Shown here: positions 22,001 through 35,600 of the stretch, piece by piece | Layout of the letters: every line of letters starts with the position of its first letter | Position numbering within the stretch: position 1 is the stretch's first letter | Origin: Dioscorea cayenensis subsp. rotundata | Lineage: Eukaryota; Streptophyta; Magnoliopsida; Dioscoreales; Dioscoreaceae | Assembly (NCBI RefSeq): GCF_009730915.1 | Contig: NC_052476.1 | Span: 620,001 to 684,000, forward strand | Reading direction: 5' to 3' | DNA length: 64,000 nucleotides | Notes under the pieces: model-generated | The model's input: only the letters and a program-made list of their open reading frames with translations | The model's database searches: none | What the model was told of the DNA's origin: nothing | Made by a program: the position numbers and the translations under genes

Positions 22001-22568
22001 TTGTTCTTTGGAAAACCACCCACAAATTTGCTTTGCCAGAGTAAAATCACAATTCTCTTATATATTTAGCTGTATCCTTGAACTATGCACCATTATACTC
22101 CAAAAACCATGAAGCATGCTCCAATTATGACCTTTTCCGTTTCTGGGAATCAATTTCAGTGCAAAAACATGTTGATAGCTTTTTCTTTGCAGTTTTACAT
22201 TTCAAAATATTTCCAACATATCTCAGGCACAAACTTTTATTTCAAAAATCATCTTCAACATGAAGTGTTCTCCTTTCCTTGTGAACTCCATACTGAAAAT
22301 CAATTAAAGAGAAATTAATCTTAAAATTTTCTAGTAAAGATAGTGTAGAGGGATGCATGCCTTGAATTAATCTTTTGTTTTCTTTGCCATCAGGTATGCT
22401 TACTCTGGTGATGCAAACGAAGACTTCGACCGAGAGAGTTCTCTTTCTTTGATAAAACCAGGGCCAATTCCCTCAAATGACATCCAGAAATTGGACACTG
22501 AAAGAACATCAAGCTTGAATTCTTCTGATCCCCATAACGGAGATATTGAAGAAGATAAGAGGGAGTAA
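19029..22568 (+). CDS. Lung seven-transmembrane receptor family / TMEM87-like protein
   Basis: Exons are 19029-19246, 19920-20850, 20975-21070, 21260-21396 and 22394-22568, all GT-AG and in phase, for 518 residues. The start at 19029 is the first ATG and opens a signal peptide (WVVILLVLLLFFAADAS). Residues about 28-175 form a luminal GOLD-like domain with paired cysteines (AVCCTPDLAKLGVC). It is followed by seven hydrophobic helices beginning MNFFGFMSLAFVVLGLFWFS. The signature RPRGITFWAVTFGAIKRT and SMGFGVVRPTLGG is typical of the family. An acidic cytosolic tail follows (LSLIKPGPIPSNDIQ, NGDIEEDKRE). Family members sit in Golgi or post-Golgi membranes; the molecular role in plants is poorly defined, with G-protein-linked or trafficking roles proposed. 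The gene looks intact. Confidence 0.93.
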
Positions 22569-23211
22569 TAATCATAGTCATGCATGACATGCTTGCTCCA
22601 TCAATATTTTACTACACTACTATGAAGATCAGTTCATACAAGCCCTTTTATGGTAGCTCATCTTTGTAATACTTAAGTTTTTCAAGCATGCATTAGTGTT
22701 TGTATCTTTATTTATTCTTTTCTCACTACATACTGAGATGAACCTCATTTGAACCTTGTACCGATGAAAAATGTCTATGTTCCATGATGTGCATGTGTTT
22801 TTTTTTTTGACATTTTTTCTATGAGTTGGTACTTATGGATTTAAATATAGAATTTTGGTCTTATCTCTTAGCTTAAGTTTTTTAAGGTTGAATTGGATCG
22901 AAATAATGTCTTTGGTTTAAAGTTAACATGATGACGAAGTTTGGTTAGTTGATTTTGTTTGTACTTTGATTAGCGAAAAACAATTAATATGTTTGATTTG
23001 TAATATCTGAGTGTTTAATTCTAAGTTTACCATCATTTTCCATATTCAAGAACACAGTGTTAGATCTGTGAACCAAAGCACAACTGTTAATTTATTCACC
23101 GTAGTAGGAATTCAGTAGCATAAAGCAAATACCCTCAGTTTATCAAATATTACTTCAATCCAAAGTGATAATAAGAAAGTTCTCTTGTGATATGAGAAAG
23201 TACAACAGGGC
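22569..23211. other. Convergent intergenic region
   Basis: Holds the 3' UTRs of the seven-TM gene (plus) and the cupin gene (minus). AT-rich; no further feature seen. Confidence 0.6.
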
Positions 23212-25284
23212 TCAATCTGAAAGGGTGAGATATTTTAGAAAAGGCTCAGCAGCAGGAGCAATAGCATTCAGCTCTCCGGCCTTGGCCAGGGTCGAAATCC
23301 TCAAACTGGAAGGCCGGGGCGCAAGTGCAGCCTACCAGAGAATAATGCAACTCAGGGATCCCTACTCGGTGATTTCACGAGCACACTGCCGTCGGTTGAA
23401 AAGGATATTACATCTAATGTCGGGAATGATCCAAACCAAACATTTGGCGGCACGGTATACTGAGGACGTTGGCCAGCATCAAGGTCTGGCCCCAAGACTG
23501 TCAGCTCGATCTTCCCATCATCGTGTAACTCAAACACCTATTTGAGATTCATGTGAGCCAAAGGCTATGCCAAGTTAAAATAGCGGTTTAGGGCATTCAA
23601 ATAAAGTTTTACTGACTGTGAGCGGCTCTCCGGCATAGAAGTGCCAAACTTCAGCGCAAGGGATACGATGAAGGTGTGAGACACTCCCGGATGGAAGCAA
23701 GAAGTATATTGCCGTACTGATAGGACGGTCGACTTTATCTGTGAAGAAAGTAATTAGAAGCGATAATTCTTCCTTTGTAAAAGTATGATATAACACCTGG
23801 TCTTCATTAAAAGATCAATTTGTACTTAAAAAGGTCCGACTTAATGGGAAAAAGCACTCTGTTGCATCTGCAATTTTTTTTTTTTTTCCGTATAGATTGA
23901 ACATGAAGAAAATCTTTAAAATCAATGACATCGAAGAAGTTCAAAAAAACTTAAGAATTCACAATTGTCATGCTATTGAGGCAAGTGAACCAATAATTAT
24001 GCTTTAACTTGTTTGTAGTCTCAATTAGATTCATGAATGAAGTTGTATGGATAGACAAAGAATGGAACAGAACAGAGGAAAAGGACATAATGTTTGTTCA
24101 TTAATGCTTACTATAAAAGTCAAGTAAATGTGCTCAAACAAGTAGTCAGAGCAAGAGATTCATTACAAGAGATGATAACTAAAAGTACAAATTTCCATTT
24201 TTGGTCCTTCAAGTTGTTACATTTCCAATTCAATGCATTGATTATACTCTCCAAAATCAATTATGCTCCATTTTTTCCTTTCAGTAGAATAAGGATAACC
24301 TCATATTTCAGACAGTACCTCTTACAATGAAAAATGGATACCCGGGACACGACACATGGCCGGAATAAGGTTCAAAGATAACAGATAAACAGTGAGTCCT
24401 AATACATTTAACAATCAATACGAATAAATCTATTCAAGCAATAGATTTCCAAACTCTTTCCACAAGTCCTTTTGTCCCCTTCAATACACATAAGCAAAAC
24501 CAACAGATTTCATACTGGAAAAGGTTTTCTATGTTCCACTCAAAGATCTTCAGGAACTTAGTTTTGATCATTGGCCACCTTCTCACATTAAATAATCTTA
24601 AATTTTAACCAAAGAGTGTGAGAACAATTTCATGCTTTAGATCTTCATCACAACTGCATTAACATCAAAATGCTTCTACAAAAGAAATCAAAATCCATTT
24701 ACAAGGCAGAGGTTATGTAAACCATTAACCACTGAACATGGATATCTTAGATACCAAGATATCAGACAAAAAATGAGTCCTAATACATAATACATTTAAG
24801 CAGTAGATGACAGTTTGATTCAATAAACATAACTAAAACTATCATCCCATATCAGACCATACACCTAATTTCATACATAAAAATTCTCAAAAACATAGTT
24901 TTAGTCACCTGTAATATTTTCACAATACAAAATCTTAAATTTAAACCAAAAATACCAATAACAGTTCATACTCTACATACACATCACAACTCCATTAACA
25001 AGACAGAAGTTTTGCAAACAATTAACTATTGAACATGCTACTCAAATCAGGCATATGATTTTCACAAAAGAAAAAAATAGTAAGAGTCAAAATTATCAGA
25101 AAAAAAAAAACCACAGATAGTTTGTGGGGGAATGCTTACATTGAGGTGGAAGTTGAGATTGGGAGAGATTGATGGAGAAATCCCTGAAGGTTTCAGAGTA
25201 GAAACCCCCTTCAGGGTGGGGTTTCAGATCCAAAAGTGCCACAATCTCTGAAGCTTTCTTAGCTGAAACAGAAGCCATGTTCAT
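23212..25284 (-). pseudogene. DUF985 / Cupin_5 family protein with two single-base frameshifts
   Basis: Exons on the minus strand are 25284-25140, 23738-23617 and 23537-23212, expected to give about 196 residues of the small RmlC-like cupin family DUF985. Its function in plants is unknown; members form a beta-barrel. Start is ATG 25284, or the in-frame ATG at 25278. Family blocks are clear: LLDLKPHPEGGFYSETFRD, STAIYFLLPSGSVSHLHR, EVWHFYAGEPLTV, LHDDGKIELTVLGPDLDAG, RPQYTVPPNVWFGSFP and SLVGCTCAPAFQFEDF. The last exon carries one extra C in each of two CCC runs, near 23360 (GATCCCTGAG) and near 23290 (GACCCTGGCC). The first brings a TGA directly after SRDP, before the conserved CTCAPAF block. 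Either the copy is freshly inactivated or the assembly has homopolymer errors. Splice phases are otherwise perfect. Confidence 0.85.
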
Positions 25285-26643
25285 TAACCACTAAAACTAA
25301 GATCTTTGCTGAAACCTCCCAAGTCCCAAGGTCACTGGAGTAGGTATGAGAAGGCTGCTTGTTGTGTTTGATCTTGAGGCATATGTGTGGTTGAGATCTA
25401 TCCTATTCCTCCTTTTTCAGTTAAAGTCCTCAAATGAAACTATTTTATATAAAATTTTCTTATGACTTCTCAGGCCAAGCTTTGGAAGTCCGGATGTGAA
25501 AATCTACACCCATTGATCTTATATTTCTTGTGTGAGTGATTCAAGGGAAACATCTTCCAATTGGGGATTTGACTAATTTGAAATTCGAGTTACTGTGATA
25601 AATTTCAGTTTCAGATGTCCATGAAAAAAAAAATACAAAAATGCACAAGTTATAATTACTTAAAGAACTGTAATTTTAAAAATAAAAAAATTATTGTTTC
25701 TCTTATAGAAATCCATAATATATTTTATCATTTTATGAGTTAAAATACTTAAATTCAAGTCTCATCTGCAGAGGCACATAATAGCTCTTCTACACCCGGT
25801 TCTCATACATCATGTCTTTTAAGTTGTCCATATTTTTATTTTGATGTATTTTAATTTGTTTGTGTATTTTTTTAATTATTTTGATATATGTATCTATATT
25901 ATTTAAATTAACTATTTTTTCCTCAAAAATTATAATTAAATTTTTAATGATATAAAATTTGTTATTTATGATAAAAAAATATTTTTAAAAAAATATTTGG
26001 TGAAATCAACATTTATTTTCTTAGAGATAAGAAATTATGAGTTACTAACACTAACTTATTTTCTTCATAAATATAAATATATAACAAATAAGGAAAGATT
26101 AAAAACAATTTATTCCTATAATAATTATGATAACTAATTAATTAGTTGGACTAAAGGTACATAGACAAGAATCTCAACTTTCCAAAAGAATATGAAAGTG
26201 AAAATTCCACAGAAACCACATAAATAATTTGACTATTTATAAGGGTTTTATCCGCAAAAATTCCTCTATAAAATTTAATTTCTTAATCCCCCTTAATTGA
26301 TCGCAAAATCCGATCCCAGTCCCTGCCCTAGTCCCTGAGCAAGAGTTTATCCCGGCGGTGGTCGGTATCTTTTTCATCTAACCCCTTTGTAAATATAAAA
26401 TTTACATTTCGATCCTTTTTATTATTCTATAATAAAATCCTCATCCCACGCTTCGCCGTCGAAAAAATTCCGAACACTTCTTCTAATCAGCAGCAGACTT
26501 CACCTTTTCCTTCTTTTTTCTTTTCCTTTTTCAATTCTCTTCGCTTCCGAGCCCCAATCCCTAAGAGATCCCTTGCTTTCGATCTCCTTCTCTTCTCTTT
26601 GGATTCTTGTAGCTTGTTGTCGTCCTTGCGTCGTCGATCAGCG
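25285..26643. other. Divergent intergenic region between cupin and transportin genes
   Basis: AT-rich centre (25620-26280) without recognisable elements. The last 180 bp before 26644 is CT-rich (TCCTTCTTTTTTCTTTTCC and similar), which is typical of a plant 5' leader and is likely the TRN1 promoter and 5' UTR. Confidence 0.5.
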
Positions 26644-29600
26644 ATGGCGGCGGCGGCTGCGGCGGCGGCGGCAGCGCTGTGGAGGCCACAAGAAGTGGGA
26701 TTGCAAGAGATCTGTGGGATTTTAGAGCAGCATATCTCTCCTGCTGCCGATCAGGCGCGGGTCTGGCAGCAACTACAGCAGTACAATCAGTTTCCGGATT
26801 TCAACAACTATCTTGCTTTCATCCTCGCCCACGCTGAGGTTTCCCTCTTTTGTTCATTGTACCCTTGTTTTTGATTTTATCTATGGTGTTTGGATCCAGC
26901 TTGTGTTGAATTCGTTTTTTTTTTTTATTTTTATTGGTTTTGGTTCATTAGGGATTTGGTGTGATTTGGTTTGATGATCTTTTTTTGTACCCTTTTATGT
27001 TTATAGATGATGTTCTTGTTTTTAGTTTTTTGTTTTTAATCTTAATTTTAATGCAAAGTTTATGCCTTTTGTTCAAGAAACATTGGGGGTTTGGAATTTG
27101 ATTCTCGAGATGAGTTTTATGGGTTTTGTTATCGAGGTCACTCTTTCTGGTCTCATGTTTTTGAAATACGTGGAGCTTGGGATGGATTCTTTTGATTTTA
27201 ATCTTTGAAATAGGATGTTTGATTCATTAGGGTTTTAGAGGGTGATTTTTTTGGAAGTTTGCAGTAGGATCTGGTTTTTGTCCAGATGCCTTATGATATA
27301 GTGTTATGTTTTTTGTCCCTGTAAACTGTGTTCTGATTTTCTCCTATCTTGATTTGTGCAGTGTTCAGAGTTGAAATATTGATCTTATATAATTTGTTCT
27401 ATCTGTTGTGAAAATGCATGGAATAAGTGCTGATTTGTTGGTTTCGTGTGTCGTGTTAGTGAACTAAAAGCATGAGTGAAGCCATTTCATTCAATAATAA
27501 TGTCTTTTTCTTGTCTATTCTCATTGGAACCCTTATCAGCTGCATTGGTGGCTTAAGGAATTTTCTCTAGTTAGTAATTCTCTAATGGATAATAAGATTT
27601 GTGCTGCTTTTTTAAATGCTGATAGGGCAAATCAGTGGAAATTAGGCAAGCTGCTGGTTTACTTTTGAAGAACAATCTGCGATCGGCTTTCAATTCCTTG
27701 TCTCCTACTTACCAACAATATATCAAGTCAGAGTTGCTTCCTTGTTTGGGAGCGGCAGATAAGACTATCAGATCTACTGTCGGAACAGTCATCAGTGTTG
27801 TTGTACAGCTGGGGAGAGTGCAAAGCTGGCCTGAGCTGTTACAAGCACTTGCCCATTGCTTGGACAGTAATGATTTGAATCATATGGAAGGTGCCATGGA
27901 TGCTTTGTATAAGGTTTGTGATTTTCAATCCTGACAGCTTTATACATGGATTCTAAATTTAGTTTTGTTATGATCAGCTCATTTATTCTTTTGCCTTGTT
28001 ATGGTCCTTATGGATAGTTATATTTCTCAATATTTCTTTTTGTTTTTCTCAATGTCGTTGTTTATTTGGCCATGCAACACTCCATTGAAAAAATTTGGCT
28101 TGGATTTTAACTGAATTCTGTACTCATTTTCTCTCCTATTGGTTAGCCATTTCGCAGACAAATATCAATGTTTTGTTTTTTGTCAATGCAACTATGGATA
28201 AGAGAGGGATTTCTACACTACCAATTGACAAGTAAAAATACTATCATGTTTACAAGTGTAGTCTATGGCCATCTTCTCATAGGCTCTGGACCATTTTGCC
28301 ATCCTTATATGATTGTTGTGTTTATCCACCAATAAATGGTCATTGGAGTATTTTGACAATGGATTTGTACTCAAGCTTATTGTGCTAAATGTAATGAAGA
28401 ATAGAATTGACTAGTTGTCATTGTCATCACAGATTTGTGAGGATATCCCCGAAGAACTTGATGTTGATGTTCCTGGGCTTCCTGAACGCCCAATAAATGT
28501 TTTCATGCCCAGATTATTGCAGGTAAGATTACTGCAGACAATATGATTTCTAAAATCCTATTTTATATTTTTTCTATTGATTCCAATCTTAATTGCCTTT
28601 TTATCTAATTGTTCAGTTTTTCCATTCTCCACATGCTGTGCTGAGGAAGCTTTCATTGGGTTCTATCAATCAATTTATTGTAATGATGCCAACAGTAAGT
28701 AATGCAAACAAAAATAATTTTTGTTGGTATGTACGAGGTTGGAAATTAAAAATAATGGTTTGATGATTTATGTAAATGTTTTTATCATGCAGGGTTTACT
28801 AGCGTCGATGGAACAATATCTTCAAGGTTTGTTTCATCTTGCTCATGACCCTAGTGCGGACGTGCGAAAATTGGTATGGCATTCTTTCGTTTTACCTGTA
28901 AACACTGCATATAATGGCTTACTCCCAGTTAGAATTTTTTGGTAAAAGGAACTGCTAATGTTATGTGAAATACAATTACCATTGGCCCGTTCTTCATAAA
29001 TTCCAGGTGAAACACAACTAATAGGTGACTTGAGTTGGTTGATCATCAGTGATGATTGTAGCTGATCTATTCTATTTTAATACGTTGTCAAAGAGAATAT
29101 GTTTTATTTAGATAGGTTATCAGGTTCATTGGGTTGCCATTTCAATCTGTTTTTTATAATCCTTTTGGGTGTTACCATTGATCAGTAAAAGTACTATATA
29201 ATTTGAAATAGAATTTTCTGCTATTGGACTTGTACTTATTGTTTTTCTTTGATATGTAGGTTTGTGCTGCATTAGTGCAGCTAATTGAAGTTCGGCCGTC
29301 CTTCTTGGAGGTGGGTAGATAAAGCAAGTTCAGTCTTTTAATTAGATTTTTTTGCTGCTATTTTGTGATTTTCCTTTTATCGATGTTGTTTGTGAACCAC
29401 TGCAATTTAGTTAATTTATCCACAATAATTGCTTTGTTGTGCCTTTGGTTCTAATTTTTTATTATGATGCTTTCAATGAGTCTTACTTTCTTTGGATGAT
29501 TTGTCTCCTTTTGCAGCAACAATTAAGGAATGTAATTGAGTTTATTCTGCAAGCTAATAAAGATCCTGATGATGAAGTTTCTCTTGAAGCTTGTGAATTT

Positions 29601-31772
29601 TGGTATGCTTGATTTTTTGCTTGTTAACTTTTATTTTCTGTGATAGAAGTTTGGTAATTGTTGGTCATTAGCTGGTAATATCAACAATGCGAAATTCCAG
29701 GTCTGCATACTGCGATGGTTCTGTGTCTCCTGACGGATTAAGAGAGTTCCTGCCACGTCTCATCCCGGTATCTCTTGTCTTCACAGCAAAGTATTGCTCA
29801 TTGCATGGTGTTATATTTAAATGAGTTTAATCTGCATGCCACACTCAATTTATACAGGTTTTGTTGTCTAACATGGCATATGCTGATGATGATGAGTCTC
29901 TTATTGATGCTGAGGTGAGTTCTGTTGATTCAGTTAATGTTTTATGTTTTTCAATTTTTATTCACTGTGTTTTGACCTACTGGTTTATGCAATTTTTTCT
30001 TGGTCATTCTTACAGGAAGATGAGTCTTTTCCAGACAGAGATCAGGTTTTGATCAGACAATTTAAAATGTTTTCAATAGTTTTTGGTGTCCTTTTCCTAT
30101 TTGTTGTTCTATTCCCTTATTTTATAAATTTGTTTAAAATCTCTCTCTGCAGGATCTGAAGCCTCGATTTCATTCCTCACGATTCCATGGATCAGAGAAC
30201 GGGGAGGATGATGTATGTTAGCAAGCCAAATTTTTTTTCCTCTGAATTGTGTGCCACTGTAGTTTCTCATTCTTCCCTTCATTTTTTATTGCCTATTCCC
30301 ATAAGAGTTATTTCACTGATGTTCATTGTGATGTTTAACACAAATAATCATTGGAATTAAATCATCTGTCTGCTAATTTTTCTTGCCATCTTTGTTTTAA
30401 ATCTGTTGTTTACAGGATGAAGATATTATCAATGTTTGGAATCTGCGAAAGTGCAGTGCTGCTGCTCTGGATGTCATCGCCAATGTTTTTGGAGATGAAA
30501 TTCTTCCATCTCTTATGCCTTTGATTCAGGTTTGTATGTGTTAGCATATGTCATAATGAGGTTGGGCACTTGAACTGATGCCTTCTCTCCACTCTTTCTT
30601 AGGCCTCACACTGTAATTTGGTCTTTGACCATTCTCTAAGTCACAAGAGTTTCATATATGTGGATAAATTGCAGATGCGAGTGTGTGCATGTGTGCATGC
30701 ATGAGTGTGTACTTACATATGTGGAACAGACATGATTACAATTCGCTCTTATTTTGGTGTTGATTTTTCCTTTGTGTTTTTCACAGTCCAATTTAGCAAA
30801 TACAAGTGACACCACCTGGAAAGAAAGGGAAGCAGCTGTTCTAGCAATTGGTGCAATAGCAGAGGGATGCTTTGATGGCCTTCGTCCCCATCTGTCAGAG
30901 GTATTTGCCCCTTATTTTGTTTGATAGAATCCATACATGAATACTTTTACATAGTAAGTTCATTTGGATTTCTGAAAATGTTTGAAACTTGTAAATTTCA
31001 CATAAACTTCATTCTTTAGTTTACGGATGGAATGACCATTATAAGGCTATCTAGTCGTGAACCTTAGGTATGAGATGTTGTTTATTTGGAGATATACTTT
31101 TTAATAGATGGCATGCTGAACACACCATTTTCTTCCTTATTAAGTTTATTTGGAGATATACTTTCCGATAGATGACATGCTGCACACACCATTCTCTTCC
31201 GTACTATCTTTAAATGTACCCATTAGTTTCATTAAATATAAAATGATTCTTTTTTGTTAAAAAGAAATTCTTCTTTGAAGTCTGAATGGTCCTTTTATTT
31301 GTGTATTGACCATCAGTTCCTGATACATTAGTCTGATTTTAAGCTACTGATATTTGGGGTATGGTTTTCGTCATCGTGAAACCATTTCCGTATGCATCGT
31401 TAGTTACTTTAAGTAAGCTGTTCCATTTGCAGATTGTTGCGTTCCTTATACCGCTTTTGGATGATAAGTTTCCACTTATTCGAAGTATCACCTGTTGGAC
31501 TCTTTCTCGATATAGCAAGTTTATTGTTAAGGTAACTCCACTATCCATTTTATTGTTCTACATGTACTTGACTGCATGGTACTCTATCATATGGTTAGTT
31601 TAATGTTCGTAATTTTTATGACAGCATTTATTAATGATGCCATTTACTACCTGAGGTTTATTGGAAGGGAAAGATGATGCCCCAAAAGCCTGTTTTTTGT
31701 TCCTCACAATTGGAAAAATGATTAATGCAGGATGGGTTTCCTGTTTCCAAGTCACATATGGAACATCTATTC

Positions 31773-31832
<60 letters not shown>

Positions 31833-32593
31833 CACTAGCTAGCTATGTTTTTGTGTACATGATTGTTGATATACCTTTTTGTGTAAAATTCACTTGACAC
31901 CTACATGATCTGAGGAAGCTCTCAATTTGGTAATTCAATTTGCCAAGTTGTCCCATAAATGTTTTACGAGATAGACTTTGATCAACTGATTATCTTTCCC
32001 TGTACCTATTACATGTGTCTTTTATATTTATGTTTATCCATTGACTAAATTACCTTTGCAATATGAGTTTCATTGTAAATGGAGGCGATGTATTTTGGTG
32101 AACGTAACATGACTCGTGTTGCATAATAATAATAATATGGATGCAATGTGTTTCGTTGAATGTAACATGACTTGTGTGTGATGATAATATGGGTGCCATG
32201 GTACTTTTGCATGTTAATCCGCTGATGTTGCATGAGTGCCTTATAAATAGAGTACCACCACAGTGAAATGACATGGCATCTTCATTGTCATTGGCATGCG
32301 ATAATGGTAGGAGCATTGTTAAGAATGTGGATCCAAAATTTTGTGAGTAAATTAATAACAAATTGGAACTTGTGTATTAAATTCATATTGCTATTGCACT
32401 CTTCATCTTTTTGCCAATTCATTTTTTTTTAATTATTCCTGTAAAGCTGTTGCTAAAGATTCAAAGTAATGTTCCGTATAATGCTAAAGTCATGCTTGGC
32501 TCTCTGATGCTATAGTGCGCATGAATAATGTAGAACCTTTGAGCATCTAACTGATGCCATGATATCATTGACTTGTAATTGCTGCTATCTTTC

Positions 32594-32633
<40 letters not shown>

Positions 32634-35600
32634 GGGAAACTATTTACAACTAATTTTGTATAGATTTAACTATCGTTACATTTATATTATTTCCTCGAAA
32701 TAGATAAAGATATTAGTGGATCATAGTTATTTATTCACCTTTATAGAATTAACAAATATGGGAAAACACTGTTTGTGCTAGATAACATCATCTTTATCAT
32801 GTGGTTTCCTTCTGCCTATTCAACTTTGAGAAATAACCTTGGAGTGTAAGGTGACTTGGACTTGGCAGAAGTCATAAGTTGGTATTTTTTATACTAATAT
32901 ATGGATGGCTTAACCTAATGAGTTATTTATTTGGCGACATGGTTTTTATGATTAGTATAGGGATAGGTGATGTTAAAGAATGACCTGGATGTGTTTTTTT
33001 ACTGTGTATTAGCACTGGGCATACACCTTGTACTACTCTCATATTTCCAATATTTGAACTTGTCAGGGTTTTGTATTTGTAAAGGGAGAAAGAAGTTTAT
33101 GCCATTTTAATTATTTATCCTGGCTAATCTAGGGCATTGGTAGTCAAGAAGGTCATGAGCGATTTGATAAAGTTCTTATGGGTCTTCTCCGGAGAATATT
33201 GGACTCTAATAAAAGGGTTCAAGAAGCTTCTTGTTCAGCTTTTGCAACACTTGAAGAGGTTAGTACTGCCATTCCACGCATAGATGTTTGTTTGACTTTT
33301 CCTGCTGGGCTCATGCATGTGAATTTATTTGTTCTGCTTGCAGGAGGCTGCAGAAGAACTGGCACCACGCTTGGAAATCATTTTGCAGCATCTTTTGTGT
33401 GCTTATGGAAAATATCAGGTCTTTATACAAGTCCTTTATATCAGACATTTATATCCTGCTTAACAATATGCCTGGTAGAATTTGAGAGCTCTGATCATCA
33501 TCGTTTTGCGTGTCAATGGTTTTTTCTTTTCTTGGCGTTTTATTATTGTCTCTTTCTTCTGCTAGAGACGCAACCTCCGAATTGTATATGATGCAATTGG
33601 CACTCTAGCGGACGCAGTTGGAGCGGAGCTTAATCAGGTATGGCATTTTAAAGTTCCAGCTCCTGTTTTTGTTGTTTCTTATCTTTTTGAGGTAATGACA
33701 AGGTATTTTCATTGCCAGCCGAAGTATCTCGACATTTTGATGCCTCCATTAATTGCGAAGTGGCAGCAACTTTCTAACTCTGACAAAGATCTCTTTCCAC
33801 TGCTGGAGTGCTTTACCTCCATTGCACAGGTGCACCATTTATTTCGGTTGTGTTCCACATTTGTTAACTCTTCAAATAGAAAGTATTGATTTTTGTGAAT
33901 TCTGCAATTAGCATAACTATTTTTCCCTTAAATTTCAAAGTTGCCATCTCATTGTTAGGCATTTAGATTCCTCAAGCACTTTATAACTATGTTAGATGTA
34001 ATACATTGTTCATGCAATTTGCTCCAAGTGTGGAGAAGTGTGCATGCTGACCTATAAAAATTGCTACTGCAAAGCTTGTTGGCTACATGTTTATACTAGT
34101 ACAAATCTTTAAATATCTAGTTATTAGTGTATTATTGAACTTATTGTTTTCTACTTGCTGATGTGCTCAACAACTTGGAATCTTAAACAGCATATTAAAG
34201 TGGCCAGGTATGGCTATGTCTTCTATGAGGTTTTGAAAGGTACATAAATAGAGTTTTCCTTTTTTTTTTTTTGGTGGACAAGCCACATACCCTATTTATG
34301 CCTCTACCATACATTGGAAGGTAGTCAAACCCTTGATTTATGGTAGAGGAGTCAATTGCCTTTACTGCTGGGCTATGGCGACGGTGGCTATTCATCTAAT
34401 GTGGTTGTTGAATTTTTTTGCTTATTTAGTGATCTCTAATTGCTTTCCCATCCTCTTTAATGTGAACCCATGAATAAAACTGCTATTCTTCCAGTCCTAG
34501 AATATCTAGTGGAATCTAGAAGTGGGTTTTATTATGGAAAATAAAGAAACCAGATGACTTGCTTCTTATTTTGTAACTTAACATTTGTTGCTGCATACAG
34601 GCTTTAGGTCCTGGCTTTTCACAATTTGCTGAACCAGTATTCCAGAGGTGCATCAATATCATTCAGGCCCAACAGTTGGCAAAGGTTTTTTTCTTCTTAG
34701 TTCTCTGCTTTTGTATTGTTCTTTTCTCAATGGTTTATTGTTGGTGACTGGTTTGAATGGGTATGAGATTCGGCTGGTGCTTTTAAGTTAGTTTGTTTTA
34801 TGGGATGTACTTATTTCTTATGGGAACACCTTGGCTTGGTGTTGTTTGTTTAAGATCCATGGTAGTTCATTTTTTTCTTTCTAGAAGTAGATCTTTTAGC
34901 TTGTTTTTGATGAAATTAAGGTTTATGAACCAGTCCTGAAGTATCCATAGTATTATCATCCTGCTCGTAACTAACTTGAAATAAATGTTTATTATCTCTG
35001 CTCTTGGTGATGCTAAGATATTAGTGTTCTTGCTGTAGTGGTGGTTTTCACGTTTTTAGTGGTCAGTTGTTTGAGTGTCGAGTTAAAAAAATGATCTGGT
35101 GCAAAGCGATGCTAATTAAGGGTAGAGTTGTGTCCTTGGATTGCTCAGTTCTATATGATTCAAATCGCAATATTGAAGTTAATGTATTTACCATAATCCT
35201 ACATCCTTATCCTCCTTTTAAGGTCACTTGATGAGTCACTATGAGCAGTTTGTACTTTTCTATTGTTTTTTTTTATCATAAGCATCTGCAAAATCTTTAT
35301 CCTGGCTCATTCAAACACTATTGCTTGTAGACTGGGCTATTTTCTTGGTTGTTGGCAGGGGCATGATGGTCCCAGTGGTGTGGTTTCATGGGCTTGGAAT
35401 CTGTGTACATGCATATATTCATGTATCTGTTTGTGATGTTTTTCAACAATAGCGTTATGTGAGTTAAAGTTGGTGTGCCTTGGTGCATAGATAAAATTGT
35501 TTCCTGGCTATATATTTAGATCTCATCCTCCGCTTCCCTCCAGGTTCCCATAGTGTGTAATATGTGGATCACTCATGATTTTAAAAGATCATACATAGTG

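Noticed and set aside
26599-26643. Upstream extension of transportin from a TTG codon
   Set aside because: The ATG at 26644 gives the family-typical start; the upstream bases lie in a CT-rich leader.
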